Assembly (NCBI GenBank): GCA_002077065.1
Contig: NAJO01000014.1
Coordinates: 806,001 to 870,000, forward strand
Length of the DNA: 64,000 bases
Direction of reading: 5' to 3'
Source of the DNA: Cryoendolithus antarcticus
Taxonomy: Eukaryota; Ascomycota; Dothideomycetes; Cladosporiales; Cladosporiaceae
Below are positions 22,878-34,852 of this stretch, piece after piece (positions within the stretch are counted from its first letter, which is position 1; every line of letters starts with the position of its first letter). The notes below the pieces were generated by a model. The model ran no database searches. It was not told the DNA's origin and saw only the letters and a list, made by a program, of their open reading frames with translations. Both the position numbers and the translations under genes were made by a program.

Positions 22878-23979
22878 TGCTTGAGTGACGATACAAACAT
22901 CGTCTTGACAGGAAAGATCGTTACCTCAAGCGTTCAGGAAGTTGTCATGCTGTGCCGCATATTCTCACCGGTCGGCGCATGCAGTCAAGCAGAGCCTCGT
23001 GGCGCAAGGCCAGCACATACAATACCTTCCCGCCGTACTATACTACATGTAGATACGAGGCTCTTGCATCGATACCTCAGGCAATTCATATGCGCTACAA
23101 AAGTAGCATGCGTTCGTGCGCATTTGGTGGTGCTTCTCGATAGGGGTACAATGAGAGCTGCGGTCAGTGTGAGAGTCTCAAAATAAGAGATAAGCCAGGC
23201 AGGAGTCATAGATGTTGAGCTTCCATCAGTCGCCTCTACCAAATTCAGCACGATCTCTCCCCAGACGGACATCCGCGACTGAGGTCATAGCAGGCTCACA
23301 GGCTACCATGGTGAAAGGCCTGAGCTACCAAGGAGCTGGCAGCGTCGTTGACATCCTCGAGCCAGGCTCACGTGCATCGGCGCATGGCTATCAACGCTTG
23401 CGCGCTGTCCATGCAACGGACGTCAAGTGGCAGGTTCTGCAGTGGTCACCTTCCATTCTTGGGCGTACCCGGATGTCGGCACCAGTGGGCACCTAGTAAA
23501 TGCTGCGAGATCGATTGTTGTGGCGGTCAACGTCCGGTGGGTGCATGACTGAGTCACACTGCCGACTGGCCTGATCGCATCTGACTGCATGGCGAGTATC
23601 AGGTCATTAGCGCAGGCGGCGTCGAAATCACAGCGACCCCGCTGGAATACGTTGAAATTTGTCGGCCGAAGTGAAGTCCGAACAGTCAAGCTTTTCTGCT
23701 AAGACTGGATCGGAATGCCACGCGCAGGGATGGCACGCCTCAAACTGCAAATACTTACTGGGTGATTGGCTAATCGTATGCGAGGTCGGGGTTAAGGTAA
23801 TCGATACGCCGTGTGACGACTACACTATGACTTTCCATGTCCGCTGCCGTTGCCTTCGCAGTTCTTTAGCGTGTCGCCTCTCAGGTTTCGGTCGTTCGTT
23901 ATTCACCGTTCACCTCGTTATGCATTTGCGGATCTAGTTGGAACATCCGCGCTTTTGATCGACTGGATCTTGGACCATT
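22878..23979. other. Intergenic region between divergent genes
   Basis: Shared upstream region of the TIR/HET-like protein and the ABC transporter, 1.1 kb. Only overlapping short frames were seen. A pair of nearly complementary frames at 23212-23689 was examined and has no coding support. Confidence 0.5.
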
Positions 23980-26900
23980 ATGGCATCTCCGCAGGACCAA
24001 CGGAGTTGGGCGGACAACAACGATCCCATGGCTGCACCGAACGATATAACGCATGGCGAACCAATCCTCGAGGAATCTCTCGGAAGCATAAGCACAGAAA
24101 CAGGCTCGACTGGTAGCGGGAAGGCCAGGAAAGAGACCGTCGAGGAGGCCGAGGCATCGTCGAGTGGAGACGATGTCGAGAAGTCGAAGACAGTCCGGAC
24201 ACAATTACAGCGAACACAGAGCGAATGGACGACAGCGACGGGGACCAGTATAGCGAGCGAGGCTACACAGCCAGCAGAACAGAAACCCTTAAAGCAATCA
24301 TGGAGCCAGAGATTGAACCCATTGAAGAGCCGGTATCCGCCACCGGTGCCTCAATCACGGCAACCTTCGCCCGAGGCGGCTGCCTCCTTCATCAGCATGC
24401 TATACTTCCAATGGATCAACCCTATCATGACGACGGGCTATCAGCGACCTCTCGAGAGCAACGATATCTGGACTGTCACCAAGGACCGGAGCGTGTATAC
24501 AATGTCCGATAAATTGAACGCTAGTCTGAAGAGACGCAAGGCGAAGGGTCAAAAGAACACGCTGGTCATGGCGCTTTACGACACCTTCAAGAAGGAGTTC
24601 CTGATCGGTGGCGCGTGTGCTTTCATCTCGTCCATGCTACAGGTATTCTCGCCCTTCACGATGAAATATCTCATCAAATTCGCAAGTCAGGCGTATGCCG
24701 CATCTTTCGGACGCGGTGAAGCGCCGGATATCGGTCACGGTATCGGTCTCGTCATTGGCATCACTCTTATGCAGATGGTCGGTTCGATGTGCACCAATCA
24801 CTTCATCTATCGAGGTATGATGGTGGGTGGGCAATGTCGAGCAGTACTGATCTCGATCATTTTCGACAAGGCCATGGTCATCTCAGGACGAGCGAAAGCA
24901 GGTGGCGTCGCACATGAGGCACGCCCCGAAGGCCTCGTACCTGGCAGCAAGGAGGAGAAGAAGTACTTCAAGAACAAACTTGCCAACAAGACTAAAGGTG
25001 TCGTCGGCACGGGCGAGGGCTGGAGCAACGGTCGCATCGTCAACTTAATGTCTACCGATACGTATCGAATTGATCAGGCGTCTGGCATGTTCCACGTCAC
25101 ATGGACATCTGTCATCCAGGTCTTTGTCACATTGGCTCTGCTACTTGTTAATCTCCAATATAGCGCACTAGCAGGCTTTGGCTTTATCGTTATCCTAATG
25201 CCACTCCTGGGCCGCGCTATCAAGAGCTTGATGGCTCGCCGCAAGGCTATCAACAAGATCACAGATCAGCGTGTGAGCTTGACACAGGAGATCCTCTCAG
25301 CAGTGCGTTTTATCAAGTACTTCGCCTGGGAGACCAGCATGCTCGACCGCTTGGAGGCAATCCGGACCCGCGAGATTAATAAAATTGCATTTTTGCTGTC
25401 GATCAGGAACGGTATCATGGCAACATCGATGTCCATCCCGATTTTCGCATCAATGCTGGCTTTCATCACATACTCGCTCTCGAAACACCCCCTCGATCCC
25501 GCGCCGGTCTTCTCCTCGCTTGCTCTATTCAACGCTCTCCGCATTCCACTCAACTTGATGCCCATGGTTCTTGGTCAAGTCGTGGATGCCAACGAGTCTA
25601 TTAAGCGCATTGAGGAGTTCTTGGCTGCAGAGGAGAAAGAGGACGAGGCAACTTGGGACCTCGAGGCGAAGAGTGCTGCTAATATCGAAAACGCTGACTT
25701 TACTTGGGAGCGCACGCCAACAAGCGAGTCTGATCAAGCGCCTGGAGGTGGTCTCAAAAACGACAAGCAGATCAAACAAGACAAGAAAGATGCCAAAGCA
25801 GTGGCGAAGGAAGACAAGCGAAAGTCGAAGCAAATTGATAAGGAGAAGCTGGAGGGTGGTGTAGGCGCTTCTAGTAACGAGACTCTTGCCGAAGAGGTGA
25901 AGCCGCCGTTCGGGATCAAGGGCATCAATCTACAGATCGGACGTAACGAGCTCGTCGCAATCATTGGCGGCGTAGGGTCAGGCAAGAGTTCACTACTCGG
26001 TGCACTGGCTGGTGATATGCGAAGAACAAGCGGCAATGTCACGTTCGGCGCCTCTCGTGCATTCTGCCCGCAGTACGCTTGGATCCAAAACACAACGCTA
26101 AAGGAGAACATTTGCTTCGGCAAGGAGTACGACCGTCAATGGTACAACGAAGTGATCGATGCTTGCGCGCTCCGGCCAGATCTCGAGATGCTACCTAATG
26201 GCGACCAGACTGAAATCGGCGAGCGCGGCATCACGGTCTCTGGTGGACAAAAGCAGCGTCTCAACATCGCACGAGCGATCTACTTCGATGCCGACTTCAT
26301 CATTATGGACGATCCGCTTTCTGCTGTTGATGCTCATGTTGGTAAGCACATCATGGATAACGCCATCTGCGGGCTCCTACGCAATAAGGCCCGAGTATTG
26401 GCAACACATCAGCTGCACGTGCTGCATCGCGTGGATCGTATCGTCTGGATGAAAGAAGGTGCAATCTACAAGGTCTCCACATACGACGATCTCATTCACA
26501 ACGACCCCGAGTTCATCGACATGATGAAGACTACCATGGTCGAAGAGAAGAAAGAGGAGATTGACGACGAAGATGAAGTAGCAGACGAGAAGAAGAACAT
26601 GCGCAAGCGACGAGGACCAAAGAAGTCGTCGAAGGGCGCATTGATGCAAGTCGAAGAACGTGCAGTCAATGGCGTAGGCTGGGGAGTCTACAAAGCCTAC
26701 ATCAAGGCTTCTGGATCTGTGCTGATGGCTCCCGCTGCTGCTATACTACTCATCATCTCGCAAGGTGCCAATATCACGACCAGTCTGTGGCTGTCATGGT
26801 GGACATCTAGACGTTTCGGCTACAGCACGGGAACGTACATTGGCGTGTATGCCGCACTCGGTGTCACTCAGGCCGTCTTGCAGTTCGTATTTGCCGTCAC

Positions 26901-28488
26901 GGTGACCGTATACGGCACGAAGGCAAGTAGAGTCATGTTGCACCGCGCCTATACCCGAGTCTTGCGAGCACCAATGTCATTTTTCGACACAACACCCCTC
27001 GGCCGGATCACGAACCGCTTCGGCAAAGATGTCGACACCATGGACAACGTGCTTACCGACTCCATCCGCATGTTCTCGCTCACGATGGCAATGATCATAT
27101 CGGTCTTCATCCTGATCGTGGCATACTACTACTACTTCGTCATTGCTTTGGCACCGCTATTCGTCATGTTCGTCTTCTCAGCAAACTACTACCGTGCGTC
27201 CGCACGCGAGATGAAGCGCCATGAGGCTGTGCTACGCAGTGTGGTGTTCTCCAAGTTCACTGAAGCGGTGTCGGGCACCTCGACAATCCGCGCGTACGGC
27301 TTGCAGAAGCAATTCGCGCAGTCCGTGAACGACGCAGTCGACAGCATGGACGGCGCATACTTCCTCACCTTCGCAAATCAGCGCTGGCTTTCCACACGCC
27401 TCGACATCATCGGCAACCTGCTGGTTTTCACAGTCGGCATCCTAGTGGTCACTTCCCGATTCGCCGTCAACCCCTCGACTGGTGGCCTGGTACTCTCCTA
27501 TATTCTCTCAATCGTCCAGATGATTCAGTTCACGGTTCGACAATTGGCAGAAGTAGAGAACAACATGAACTCCACGGAACGCATCCACTACTACGGCACT
27601 CAGCTCGAAGAAGAAGCACCCCTGCACATCGGCGACGTCCCCGCTTCCTGGCCAGCCAAGGGCGAGATTGTCTTCGATAACGTACAAATGCGCTACCGCG
27701 CTGGTCTCCCCTTGGTCCTTCAAGGTCTTTCAATGCACGTCCGTGCCGGGGAGAAGATCGGCGTCGTTGGCCGCACTGGCGCAGGCAAATCCTCAATCAT
27801 GTCGACCCTCTTCCGCCTAGTCGAGCTTAGCGGAGGTAACATCACCATAGACGGCGTCAACATTGCGCAGATCGGCTTGCACGACCTTCGCTCCAAGCTC
27901 GCTATCATCCCTCAGGATCCTACACTGTTCCGTGGAACGATCAGAAGCAACCTAGACCCCTTCAACGAGCACAACGATCTCGCGCTCTGGAACGCCTTGC
28001 GTCAAGCAGATCTCGTCGGCGCTGATCAGGATATCTCGGACGACTCGGGCCGTATTCATCTCGATACGCAAGTCGAAGACGAAGGCCTCAACTTCTCCCT
28101 TGGCCAGCGTCAACTGCTAGCCCTCGCCAGAGCACTTGTTCGCGGCAGCCAGATCATTGTTTGCGACGAAGCTACTTCGTCCGTGGACTTCGAAACGGAT
28201 CAAAAGATTCAGAAGACCATTGTCCGCGGCTTCAAGGGCAAGACACTACTTTGTATCGCACACAGATTGAAGACTATCATCGGCTACGATAGGATCCTGG
28301 TCATGGATGCTGGTGAGGTCGCCGAGCTGGATACGCCTGTGAATCTGTATGATCTGGGTGGTATCTTCAGGGGGATGTGCGAGAGGAGTGGGATTCGGAG
28401 GGAGGATTTCTTCGAGAGCGAGGAGGCGAGATTTGCGATGGAGAGTCCGGTGCTGGAGAGGACGCAGAGTAAGGCTTTGGGTGGGTGA
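23980..28488 (+). CDS. ABCC-type multidrug/oligomycin-resistance ABC transporter (Yor1-like)
   Basis: Full-length ATP-driven exporter of the plasma membrane or vacuole, with layout TMD1-NBD1-TMD2-NBD2 and 1502 residues. It is intronless and begins at the ATG MASPQDQRSW. There is no extra TMD0 block, which favours the Yor1 group over Ycf1. The N-terminal 120 residues are polar and disordered, followed by the first membrane domain. NBD1: Walker A GGVGSGKSSLLG (about 660), signature VSGGQKQRLNIARA, Walker B IIMDDPLSAVD, with Asp in place of the catalytic Glu, as is usual in ABCC NBD1. A Lys/Glu-rich linker (about 850-890) follows. NBD2: Walker A GRTGAGKSSIM (about 1263), signature FSLGQRQLLALARAL, Walker B IIVCDEATSSVD with the catalytic Glu. 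One competent and one degenerate site is the family norm. The substrate is unknown. Confidence 0.95.
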   Translation: MASPQDQRSWADNNDPMAAPNDITHGEPILEESLGSISTETGSTGSGKARKETVEEAEASSSGDDVEKSKTVRTQLQRTQSEWTTATGTSIASEATQPAEQKPLKQSWSQRLNPLKSRYPPPVPQSRQPSPEAAASFISMLYFQWINPIMTTGYQRPLESNDIWTVTKDRSVYTMSDKLNASLKRRKAKGQKNTLVMALYDTFKKEFLIGGACAFISSMLQVFSPFTMKYLIKFASQAYAASFGRGEAPDIGHGIGLVIGITLMQMVGSMCTNHFIYRGMMVGGQCRAVLISIIFDKAMVISGRAKAGGVAHEARPEGLVPGSKEEKKYFKNKLANKTKGVVGTGEGWSNGRIVNLMSTDTYRIDQASGMFHVTWTSVIQVFVTLALLLVNLQYSALAGFGFIVILMPLLGRAIKSLMARRKAINKITDQRVSLTQEILSAVRFIKYFAWETSMLDRLEAIRTREINKIAFLLSIRNGIMATSMSIPIFASMLAFITYSLSKHPLDPAPVFSSLALFNALRIPLNLMPMVLGQVVDANESIKRIEEFLAAEEKEDEATWDLEAKSAANIENADFTWERTPTSESDQAPGGGLKNDKQIKQDKKDAKAVAKEDKRKSKQIDKEKLEGGVGASSNETLAEEVKPPFGIKGINLQIGRNELVAIIGGVGSGKSSLLGALAGDMRRTSGNVTFGASRAFCPQYAWIQNTTLKENICFGKEYDRQWYNEVIDACALRPDLEMLPNGDQTEIGERGITVSGGQKQRLNIARAIYFDADFIIMDDPLSAVDAHVGKHIMDNAICGLLRNKARVLATHQLHVLHRVDRIVWMKEGAIYKVSTYDDLIHNDPEFIDMMKTTMVEEKKEEIDDEDEVADEKKNMRKRRGPKKSSKGALMQVEERAVNGVGWGVYKAYIKASGSVLMAPAAAILLIISQGANITTSLWLSWWTSRRFGYSTGTYIGVYAALGVTQAVLQFVFAVTVTVYGTKASRVMLHRAYTRVLRAPMSFFDTTPLGRITNRFGKDVDTMDNVLTDSIRMFSLTMAMIISVFILIVAYYYYFVIALAPLFVMFVFSANYYRASAREMKRHEAVLRSVVFSKFTEAVSGTSTIRAYGLQKQFAQSVNDAVDSMDGAYFLTFANQRWLSTRLDIIGNLLVFTVGILVVTSRFAVNPSTGGLVLSYILSIVQMIQFTVRQLAEVENNMNSTERIHYYGTQLEEEAPLHIGDVPASWPAKGEIVFDNVQMRYRAGLPLVLQGLSMHVRAGEKIGVVGRTGAGKSSIMSTLFRLVELSGGNITIDGVNIAQIGLHDLRSKLAIIPQDPTLFRGTIRSNLDPFNEHNDLALWNALRQADLVGADQDISDDSGRIHLDTQVEDEGLNFSLGQRQLLALARALVRGSQIIVCDEATSSVDFETDQKIQKTIVRGFKGKTLLCIAHRLKTIIGYDRILVMDAGEVAELDTPVNLYDLGGIFRGMCERSGIRREDFFESEEARFAMESPVLERTQSKALGG

Positions 28489-30040
28489 TGAGGGTAGATT
28501 GAGAATTTAAGAGCGCGGCGTTCATGGCATGTGAGAAGGTACATAAAGTCAATTCACTAGTTGCATATCGCGAAAAGTAAAGCATATCATCGCAATGCGC
28601 TCTCCGCTCTCTACCGCGTCCAATCCACACCAGCTCAGCAATGCACCATCACTTCGCCAAATTCACTGGCGGTTCTTCACTTGCTCGTCATCACTTCGAG
28701 GCGCGATTGAGTTTCGGGCAGAAAGGGTACTGCAACATACATACATGGATACTTCTACAAAGCCATACAGCAGATGGAAGTATTCTCCGGTCACAGCGGC
28801 CGACACTCCGACGTTCCGCCATGACTTCGCGATCGAAGGCCTTGATGAACTCGAGATAGGCGGCAACTCCGTCGTAGCCATATACATCAGTACATGGGAA
28901 CCTACAGGCTACAGTAGTAGTGAGAGATAGCCGAGACCGTCTAGAAGCTTGGCGGGCGTGGGCTGCTTATCGCTCTATCGCTGGGGCTTATCGTGGGGAG
29001 CATGTGCAAGACTGCAAGGCTGCGAGACTACGGCGGCGGGGAGGCGGGGTGCAGTTTCGTTGGGATGGTGATGGTGGTGTCAGCGCAGCGTGGTATTGAT
29101 GTTGCCTGCAGGCAGCTTTCAATGCGATCCGATGATGTGCCTGAGTCGGGTCTTAAGACAGGGGAAGCTGAGTTTCTGAGGTACCCAGGTGGTGGCATGG
29201 GGGTGTCGATGACGGGTGCCCGAGACTCTTCCGTGGATACGGGGAGATGGTGCGCATTGCTTGTTGCTGATGACACGGCGCGTGACGGTGAATGATTCGA
29301 GTGTGTCGGTACTCAATCTACTAGCGCTCGTCTACTTGCAGATGGCAGTGAGTCTCGTGATGATGTCGCGATTGTTGTATCTCATGCTGCTGCAGCTGGG
29401 TCGCGTCACACGCTAGCCTCTCCGCATGCGGCATGGATTGGCGGCGGTTAGTGAGCTCTCAGGCATGCTCGAGCTACCTCCAAGCAACGAGTCACTGATA
29501 TCGCGACCTGCTCTCTCTTCCATCCCTAATAGCCACACCACTGCCTATCATCACCATCAACACTGTTTCTTACAGCGCTTGCTTTTATTCGCTTCTAACA
29601 ATTGTCAGCAGCGTCTTGTTCCATTCTGACTCACGCCGAAGACGCTCTTTGCACCGTAATGGTCACGCTCCGCATCACGTAACGAACTCACCCGCACAAC
29701 AAGCACGACATCATCGCGCACAAGCACACACGTCTCCGCGACAACGAATCGAGTCACGGCCTTTCTGTCAACAAGTTCACTTCCACCACCAGACTTGACC
29801 AAAGCCGCACCCATCCATCACACCGCATTCACCGTCAATACACGCCTCAGCCTTATCCCCTAACTCCATCCACAGGGACTCGAGAACCAGCACCACACTA
29901 TCAACATTAGCACACCATCTGTCTGGAAATCACAAATGATCACACCGACCAGTGCGAGTCCGCGCTGCTACTCTTAGGCATCGCTAGCCAAGCGGACCCA
30001 GAACGCGGGATCTCCAACGCGACATAGTCACACCGCCATC
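28489..30040. other. Intergenic region and long CT-rich leader of ATG1
   Basis: About 1.55 kb. The stretch 29510-29640 and the following 300 bases are rich in C, T and A with few G, like the long leader of a regulated fungal kinase gene. No intron in the leader could be assigned with confidence, and no separate gene is supported. Confidence 0.5.
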
Positions 30041-33000
30041 ATGGCTGCGCCGCCGAGGCAGCCGCAGGCGACGTCGAGCAGACGTCCGCCACCGCTTGCC
30101 GAGCCGGAGCCGGACAAGTATATCGGGGACTTCAGACGTGGGAACGAGATTGGGAAAGGCAGCTTCGCTACAGTGTATCTGGCACAGCATCGCGAGCACA
30201 AATCATATGCCGCTGTCAAGGTCGTGCACATGGCCAAGCTCACGAAGAAGCTGAAGGAGAACCTCGACTCCGAGATTAGCATCCTCAAGAGCCTACAGCA
30301 CCCTCACATCGTCGCCATGTTCAGCCTCGTCGAAACGCCTATCCACATCTACCTTATCATGGAGTACTGTCAACTGGCGGATCTTTCGCAGTTCATGAAG
30401 AAGCGCACACAGTTGACGGACTACGATGAGACAAAGGAGATCTTCCAAAAGTACCCGAACTCGAAGACGGGAGGGTTGAACGAGGTGTTGGCAAGGCATT
30501 TCTTGAAGCAGATTGCGAGTGCGCTGCAATATCTGAGGGGAAGGAATCTCATTCACCGCGACATCAAGCCGCAGAACTTGCTGCTGAATCCATCGCCGAA
30601 GTTCATGTCCAGGCAACGGACGCAGGACGTGCCTCTGGCTGCCAGCGAGCACTCACTCGTCGCGCGGGTGGGCGTGGACTCTCTACCGATGCTCAAGATT
30701 GCTGATTTTGGATTCGCACGTCATCTGCCTTCAACATCGATGGCTGAGACTCTGTGCGGCTCACCCTTGTACATGGCACCTGAGATCCTTCGCTACGAGA
30801 AGTACGATGCGCGCGCCGATCTATGGTCTACCGGCACTGTACTGTACGAGATGGTTGTGGGCAAGCCGCCTTTCCGTGCGCAGAACCATGTGGAGTTGCT
30901 TCGCAGGATCGAGAAGGCGAATGATGTGATCGCGTTCGATCGTACGCTGGAGTTGAGCAGAGGCATGAAAGATGTGATAAGAAAGCTCCTGAGGAAAAGC
31001 CCACTGGATCGCGTATCGTATGAGGACTTCTTCCTGGATCCGGTCATTACTGAGCAGATCCCGGGTCTGGTCGGTGAGGACGTGCCATTGGAGAAGCCGA
31101 GGCCGGTGCCGCATGTGCAAGCTCCTGAGCCGGTTTCCACTGCGATTGCTGAGGCTCTTGCGCTGCCGTCGCGGGATCGCAGGTCGCCTGAGCCACGAGT
31201 CCAGCCGCGCAGGTCACAAGATGGTGCGGACGAGGGTAGACGTGCTAGCAGGAAGCCATCAGACCAGGACCTGGCAGTTCAGCCGGCGGAAGACATCGTG
31301 CGCCGGAAGTCGTCGTCAGGTACGCAGGCTCATACCGGCTCTGCGCCGCGCGATATCCAGCGCCAGGCCGCTTCACGCGAGAGACGCCCTAGTATTGTAG
31401 CTCATGCGACTGCGCCCGGCAGGCAGGAACTGTATAGCGCGCCGCAAGCTGCTACAGCACCAGGACCGCGGATGGAGCGCCGGCCAAGTCGCGCATCACC
31501 ACTTTCCGGACCACCGATGGTGCGTGAGCAGAGTGCGGAGGTGGGCAAGGCTCGTGATGAGCGCGCGGCACAGAGGGCTGGCAGAGAGCGGACAGCACAA
31601 GACATTGCATTTGAGAAGGAATACGTGGTGATTGAGAAGCGGCAAGTCGAGGTGAACGCATTCGCGGACGAGCTTGATGCCAATGCTCAGCTTCGCAACT
31701 CGCCTCAGCAGCAAGGTGCTATGGTCAGACGTGCGACTACCCAAGGAGGACCCAGCGGACAGCCGCCAAGCCCGTCTCGTGGCACGCAGATGGTGAGTGG
31801 GAGAATCCCGCATCAGAGGAATCTATCGTTCGAGAGGCGTATGCCCGGTCCGCAATCAGCCACGACGATGATGACGAAGGTGCTTACTGCCGCGAACGTA
31901 CGCCTATCTGGTGCTCTGGGTATCTCGCCTCCATTCGGCAAAGGTCCCTCGCCACCACACGGCTACACTGCGTTCCCTTCATACCCCGTGTCGCAAGGCC
32001 AGCTTCTGCTAGGTGATGGAACAGATGGCAAGTTGCCCATGGACGAGGATAGTAAAGTCGTCCGGACCGTGGAAGATGCTGGCCATCGCAGCGATGTGAT
32101 CTTCGGATTTGCAGAGGTGAAGTACCGCCAACTTCTTCCAGCCACGCCCTCCACGCAAGACGGTCTCGGGATTCAGCAACTTGTCGATCCGGATCGGGTG
32201 ATTGACAGCTCGACTGATGAGAATGATAAAGATATGACAACTGTCGCAATCGTGGGGGTTGCAGAAGAAGCTCTAGTCCTTTACGTCAAGACACTATCGA
32301 TACTGGCCAAGACCATTGACCTTGCTGGGCTATGGTGGAATCAGCGCAGCCGAGGCGAAGTGCTTAGCGCCACGAATGCTTTGCCACGCTCTTCCACGCC
32401 ACCCGCAGCAGACATCAATAAGCGCATGAACAACGTCGTACAGTGGGCCCGCAGCCGCTTCAACGAATGCCTTGAGAAGTCTGAAGTCGTCGGTCGAATC
32501 CTAGTCGATGCACAACGCCGACTTCCCGCAGACCATCCCGCAAACCCAGTCAACCTTTCTAGTGATGCCGGATCGGCTATCAACACCTCCCGCGATCAGA
32601 TCCAGATAACATCTGGGGTGACTGCGGAGAAGCTGATGTTCGACCGTGCTGTGGAGATGAGTCGCGCGGCTGCTGTGAGCGAGCTTGTCGGCGACGAGCT
32701 GCAAGATTGCGAGTTACAGTATGTGACGAGTATCATGTTGTACGAGGCAGTGTTGGAGAGCGATGATGAGCCTTTGATGCCTAAGGGTGGACGGAGGGAG
32801 AGGAGTGGTGGCGAGGAAGGTGGAGTGATACAGGGAATGGAGGGCGAGGATCGGGAGAAGGTTGTCAAGCGTATGTCTCGTTAATTCCACGCAGAGCTGA
32901 GATCGTTGATGCTAACAAGTACTACAGTGATAGAAGGCGCACGCAACCGCCTCTCGATCTTGCGCAAGAAGCTCGCGGCACAGCAGCAGACCAAGCGTTC

Positions 33001-33094
33001 CAGCCTCTCCGCCGGACCAGGTTCGAAGAACGGCGGTGCTCAAGGTGGATCGACGACTGCGACTCCCGCATTCGCCGGGACGCCGCCGCGGTAG
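30041..33094 (+). CDS. ATG1: Serine/threonine protein kinase ATG1, autophagy initiation
   Basis: Catalytic subunit of the Atg1-Atg13-Atg17 complex that starts autophagosome formation on starvation, downstream of TOR. Exons 30041-32870 and 32928-33094 give 998 residues; the 57-nt intron (GTATGT, TGCTAAC, ACAG) lies near the 3' end and splicing restores VVKLIEGARNRLSILRKKL. The kinase domain covers about residues 25-335: glycine loop GNEIGKGSFATVY, catalytic Lys in AAVKVV, HRDIKPQNLL (about 172), DFGFA (about 221) and the GSPLYMAPE activation-segment end. An insert rich in basic and polar residues sits between the HRD and DFG motifs. A long disordered Ser/Pro/Arg-rich middle is followed by the helical C-terminal region (about 690-960) that in the family binds Atg13. 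The long leader is compatible with regulated expression. Confidence 0.95.
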
Positions 33095-33628
33095 GACTGG
33101 CGCGTCGACTCGCTCGAGATCGAGGATGCTCGCGTGACTTTGACTTTTGTGAGCGAGCACTCAGGTACTGGACTTGCGAAGGGTGCTGGGTGAACATGGC
33201 GCGGAGGGGCGCACTGATGAGACCGATCAACGATCAACGACATGCATAGACACGACGGATCTACGTGCATTGAATGGGCTTGCACCTGCAGCGAGCTGGG
33301 TGCATTGACGATGTGAGGCACTTAGCACATGCTAGCGGACAGGCGCTCAATTGGACAGGCATTGGAGGACATACACGGCGCGGCGTTCTGTGCTTCTGTG
33401 CCGTTTTGGGTACAGCGGCCTCTTGGACAGGGACAACGGCGAATTCGGTCTGGGTATGGAGCGGCGCGGAGCGGATGGGCACTGCATATGATACCACCGA
33501 GACCCACGAGGCTAGAAGACTGTACATGGTTATACCTTTGCACTTTTCCCAGTGCCGTCTATGCTTTCTCTGTCCACTTCCTTCTTGGAGGGGACCATGC
33601 ATTCCGTGCACTGCGTACAGCACTAGCT
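33095..33628. other. Intergenic region between convergent genes
   Basis: Lies between the ATG1 stop and the stop of the minus-strand gene. It contains several frames of about 115-125 codons on both strands in mutually exclusive frames, with no family resemblance. Probably 3' UTRs. Confidence 0.5.
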
Positions 33629-34852
33629 CTATGCCTTCCCCTCCTGTCTAAGGTACTTCCCCGTCTCCACAGTTGAGAAGCTGAACGGACTCTTCGCCAT
33701 CTCCGGACTTCGTGGACTCATGGGCAGCGCGAACAAATCATCCTCTGTATCGTCATCCCCGCCCGTCACTGCCGCTGAGCTCTTCTCGAACCTCACTTCC
33801 GAGCTAGCGGCCAGCGCGTTCAGTGAGCCCATCTCCCCTGCTCCTCCTATTCCGTTATCGGGTGGCCGATGCGCCTGCACTCTCCTCTGTTGGGGTGGAG
33901 GAAGCTGGGGCGTGGACGTAGGGGGTTGAGGGGCTCTGGCGGCGAGTGAAGAGGAATTGGGCATGCCTTTTAACGCGGCGAACGCGCCGAAGGAGCTGTA
34001 TGCTACGTCCGAAGTCTCCGGACTCAGCGGATTGAGCGCTGGATTCAGCGGCGAGGAAGGCGCGAGCGCATCTGAGTTCGTGCCGAGCTTGAGACCTTTC
34101 AGCTTCTCCATTAGCCGCCCACCGCCTGGACTCCGTGGACTCGTCGGCGAAGCTAATGCGGGTTGTGAGATCGACGAGCGAGGTATCGTCAGCCCGCTCG
34201 GCTTCGCAGCCACGCCGAAATTCGCTTCTATCCAGCTCATCTCCGCCAATGCCATCTCATACCCCACGCCCTCGACGTTCTCGCGAGCCTCGGCGGCGAT
34301 CTCATCTTGGAGGAATTGCAATCGCTTCTTGGCCCAGATCGTGTGGAGGACGCCTTTCTTGCCTGCTTCGCGGGCTGTGGCGCCGAGCTCGGGACTGAAT
34401 ATGGCTGGTAGTGGGTTTGTCTTCCATAGTTTGTCACCTTTCCGAAGCGAGATGGTAGTCGGCACCGGCACGCCTGCGCCGAGAAGGAAGTAGAGTCGAT
34501 GTAGCGGCACCTCCTCTCCGTTCGTGCCCGTCTGATCCTGAGCCGGTAGAACTGTGCGTTTGCCCTCCCAGGTTATCTCCCAGGAGCCGGGGAGTGAGGT
34601 GGTTGTGGAGTCGTCTTCCCATTCTACTAGGAGGACTTTGGTGGAGTCCTTTGATTTGGAGGAGGTTTGAGGTGCTGGGGCGAGCTCGTAGCGGGCTAGT
34701 GCGTTTGAGGAGGAGAGGGATGGAGACTCGACGGCCGAACTGGGGTGGGTGGAGGGATTTGGGGAGGCCGGGAAGGACGTCTTAACCGTGGGTGGGGGTG
34801 AGGCGGAGGACATTGTTGTGATTGGCGATGTGAGTGGTGCCAGGTCGCCCAT
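33629..34852 (-). CDS. Conserved-looking hypothetical protein
   Basis: Single-exon frame of 407 residues from the ATG at 34852 (MGDLAPLTSP); the frame is open a little further upstream but only to a GTG. I do not recognise the family. Residues about 70-215 look like a folded domain: VLLVEWEDD, GSWEITWEGKRTVLP, LYFLLGAGVPVPTTISLRKGD and KGVLHTIWAKKRLQFLQDEI, the last a basic amphipathic helix. Both flanks are Ser/Pro/Thr-rich and disordered. No signal peptide, transmembrane helix or catalytic motif is visible. It is convergent with ATG1. Confidence 0.7.
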   Translation of the reverse strand: MGDLAPLTSPITTMSSASPPPTVKTSFPASPNPSTHPSSAVESPSLSSSNALARYELAPAPQTSSKSKDSTKVLLVEWEDDSTTTSLPGSWEITWEGKRTVLPAQDQTGTNGEEVPLHRLYFLLGAGVPVPTTISLRKGDKLWKTNPLPAIFSPELGATAREAGKKGVLHTIWAKKRLQFLQDEIAAEARENVEGVGYEMALAEMSWIEANFGVAAKPSGLTIPRSSISQPALASPTSPRSPGGGRLMEKLKGLKLGTNSDALAPSSPLNPALNPLSPETSDVAYSSFGAFAALKGMPNSSSLAARAPQPPTSTPQLPPPQQRRVQAHRPPDNGIGGAGEMGSLNALAASSEVRFEKSSAAVTGGDDDTEDDLFALPMSPRSPEMAKSPFSFSTVETGKYLRQEGKA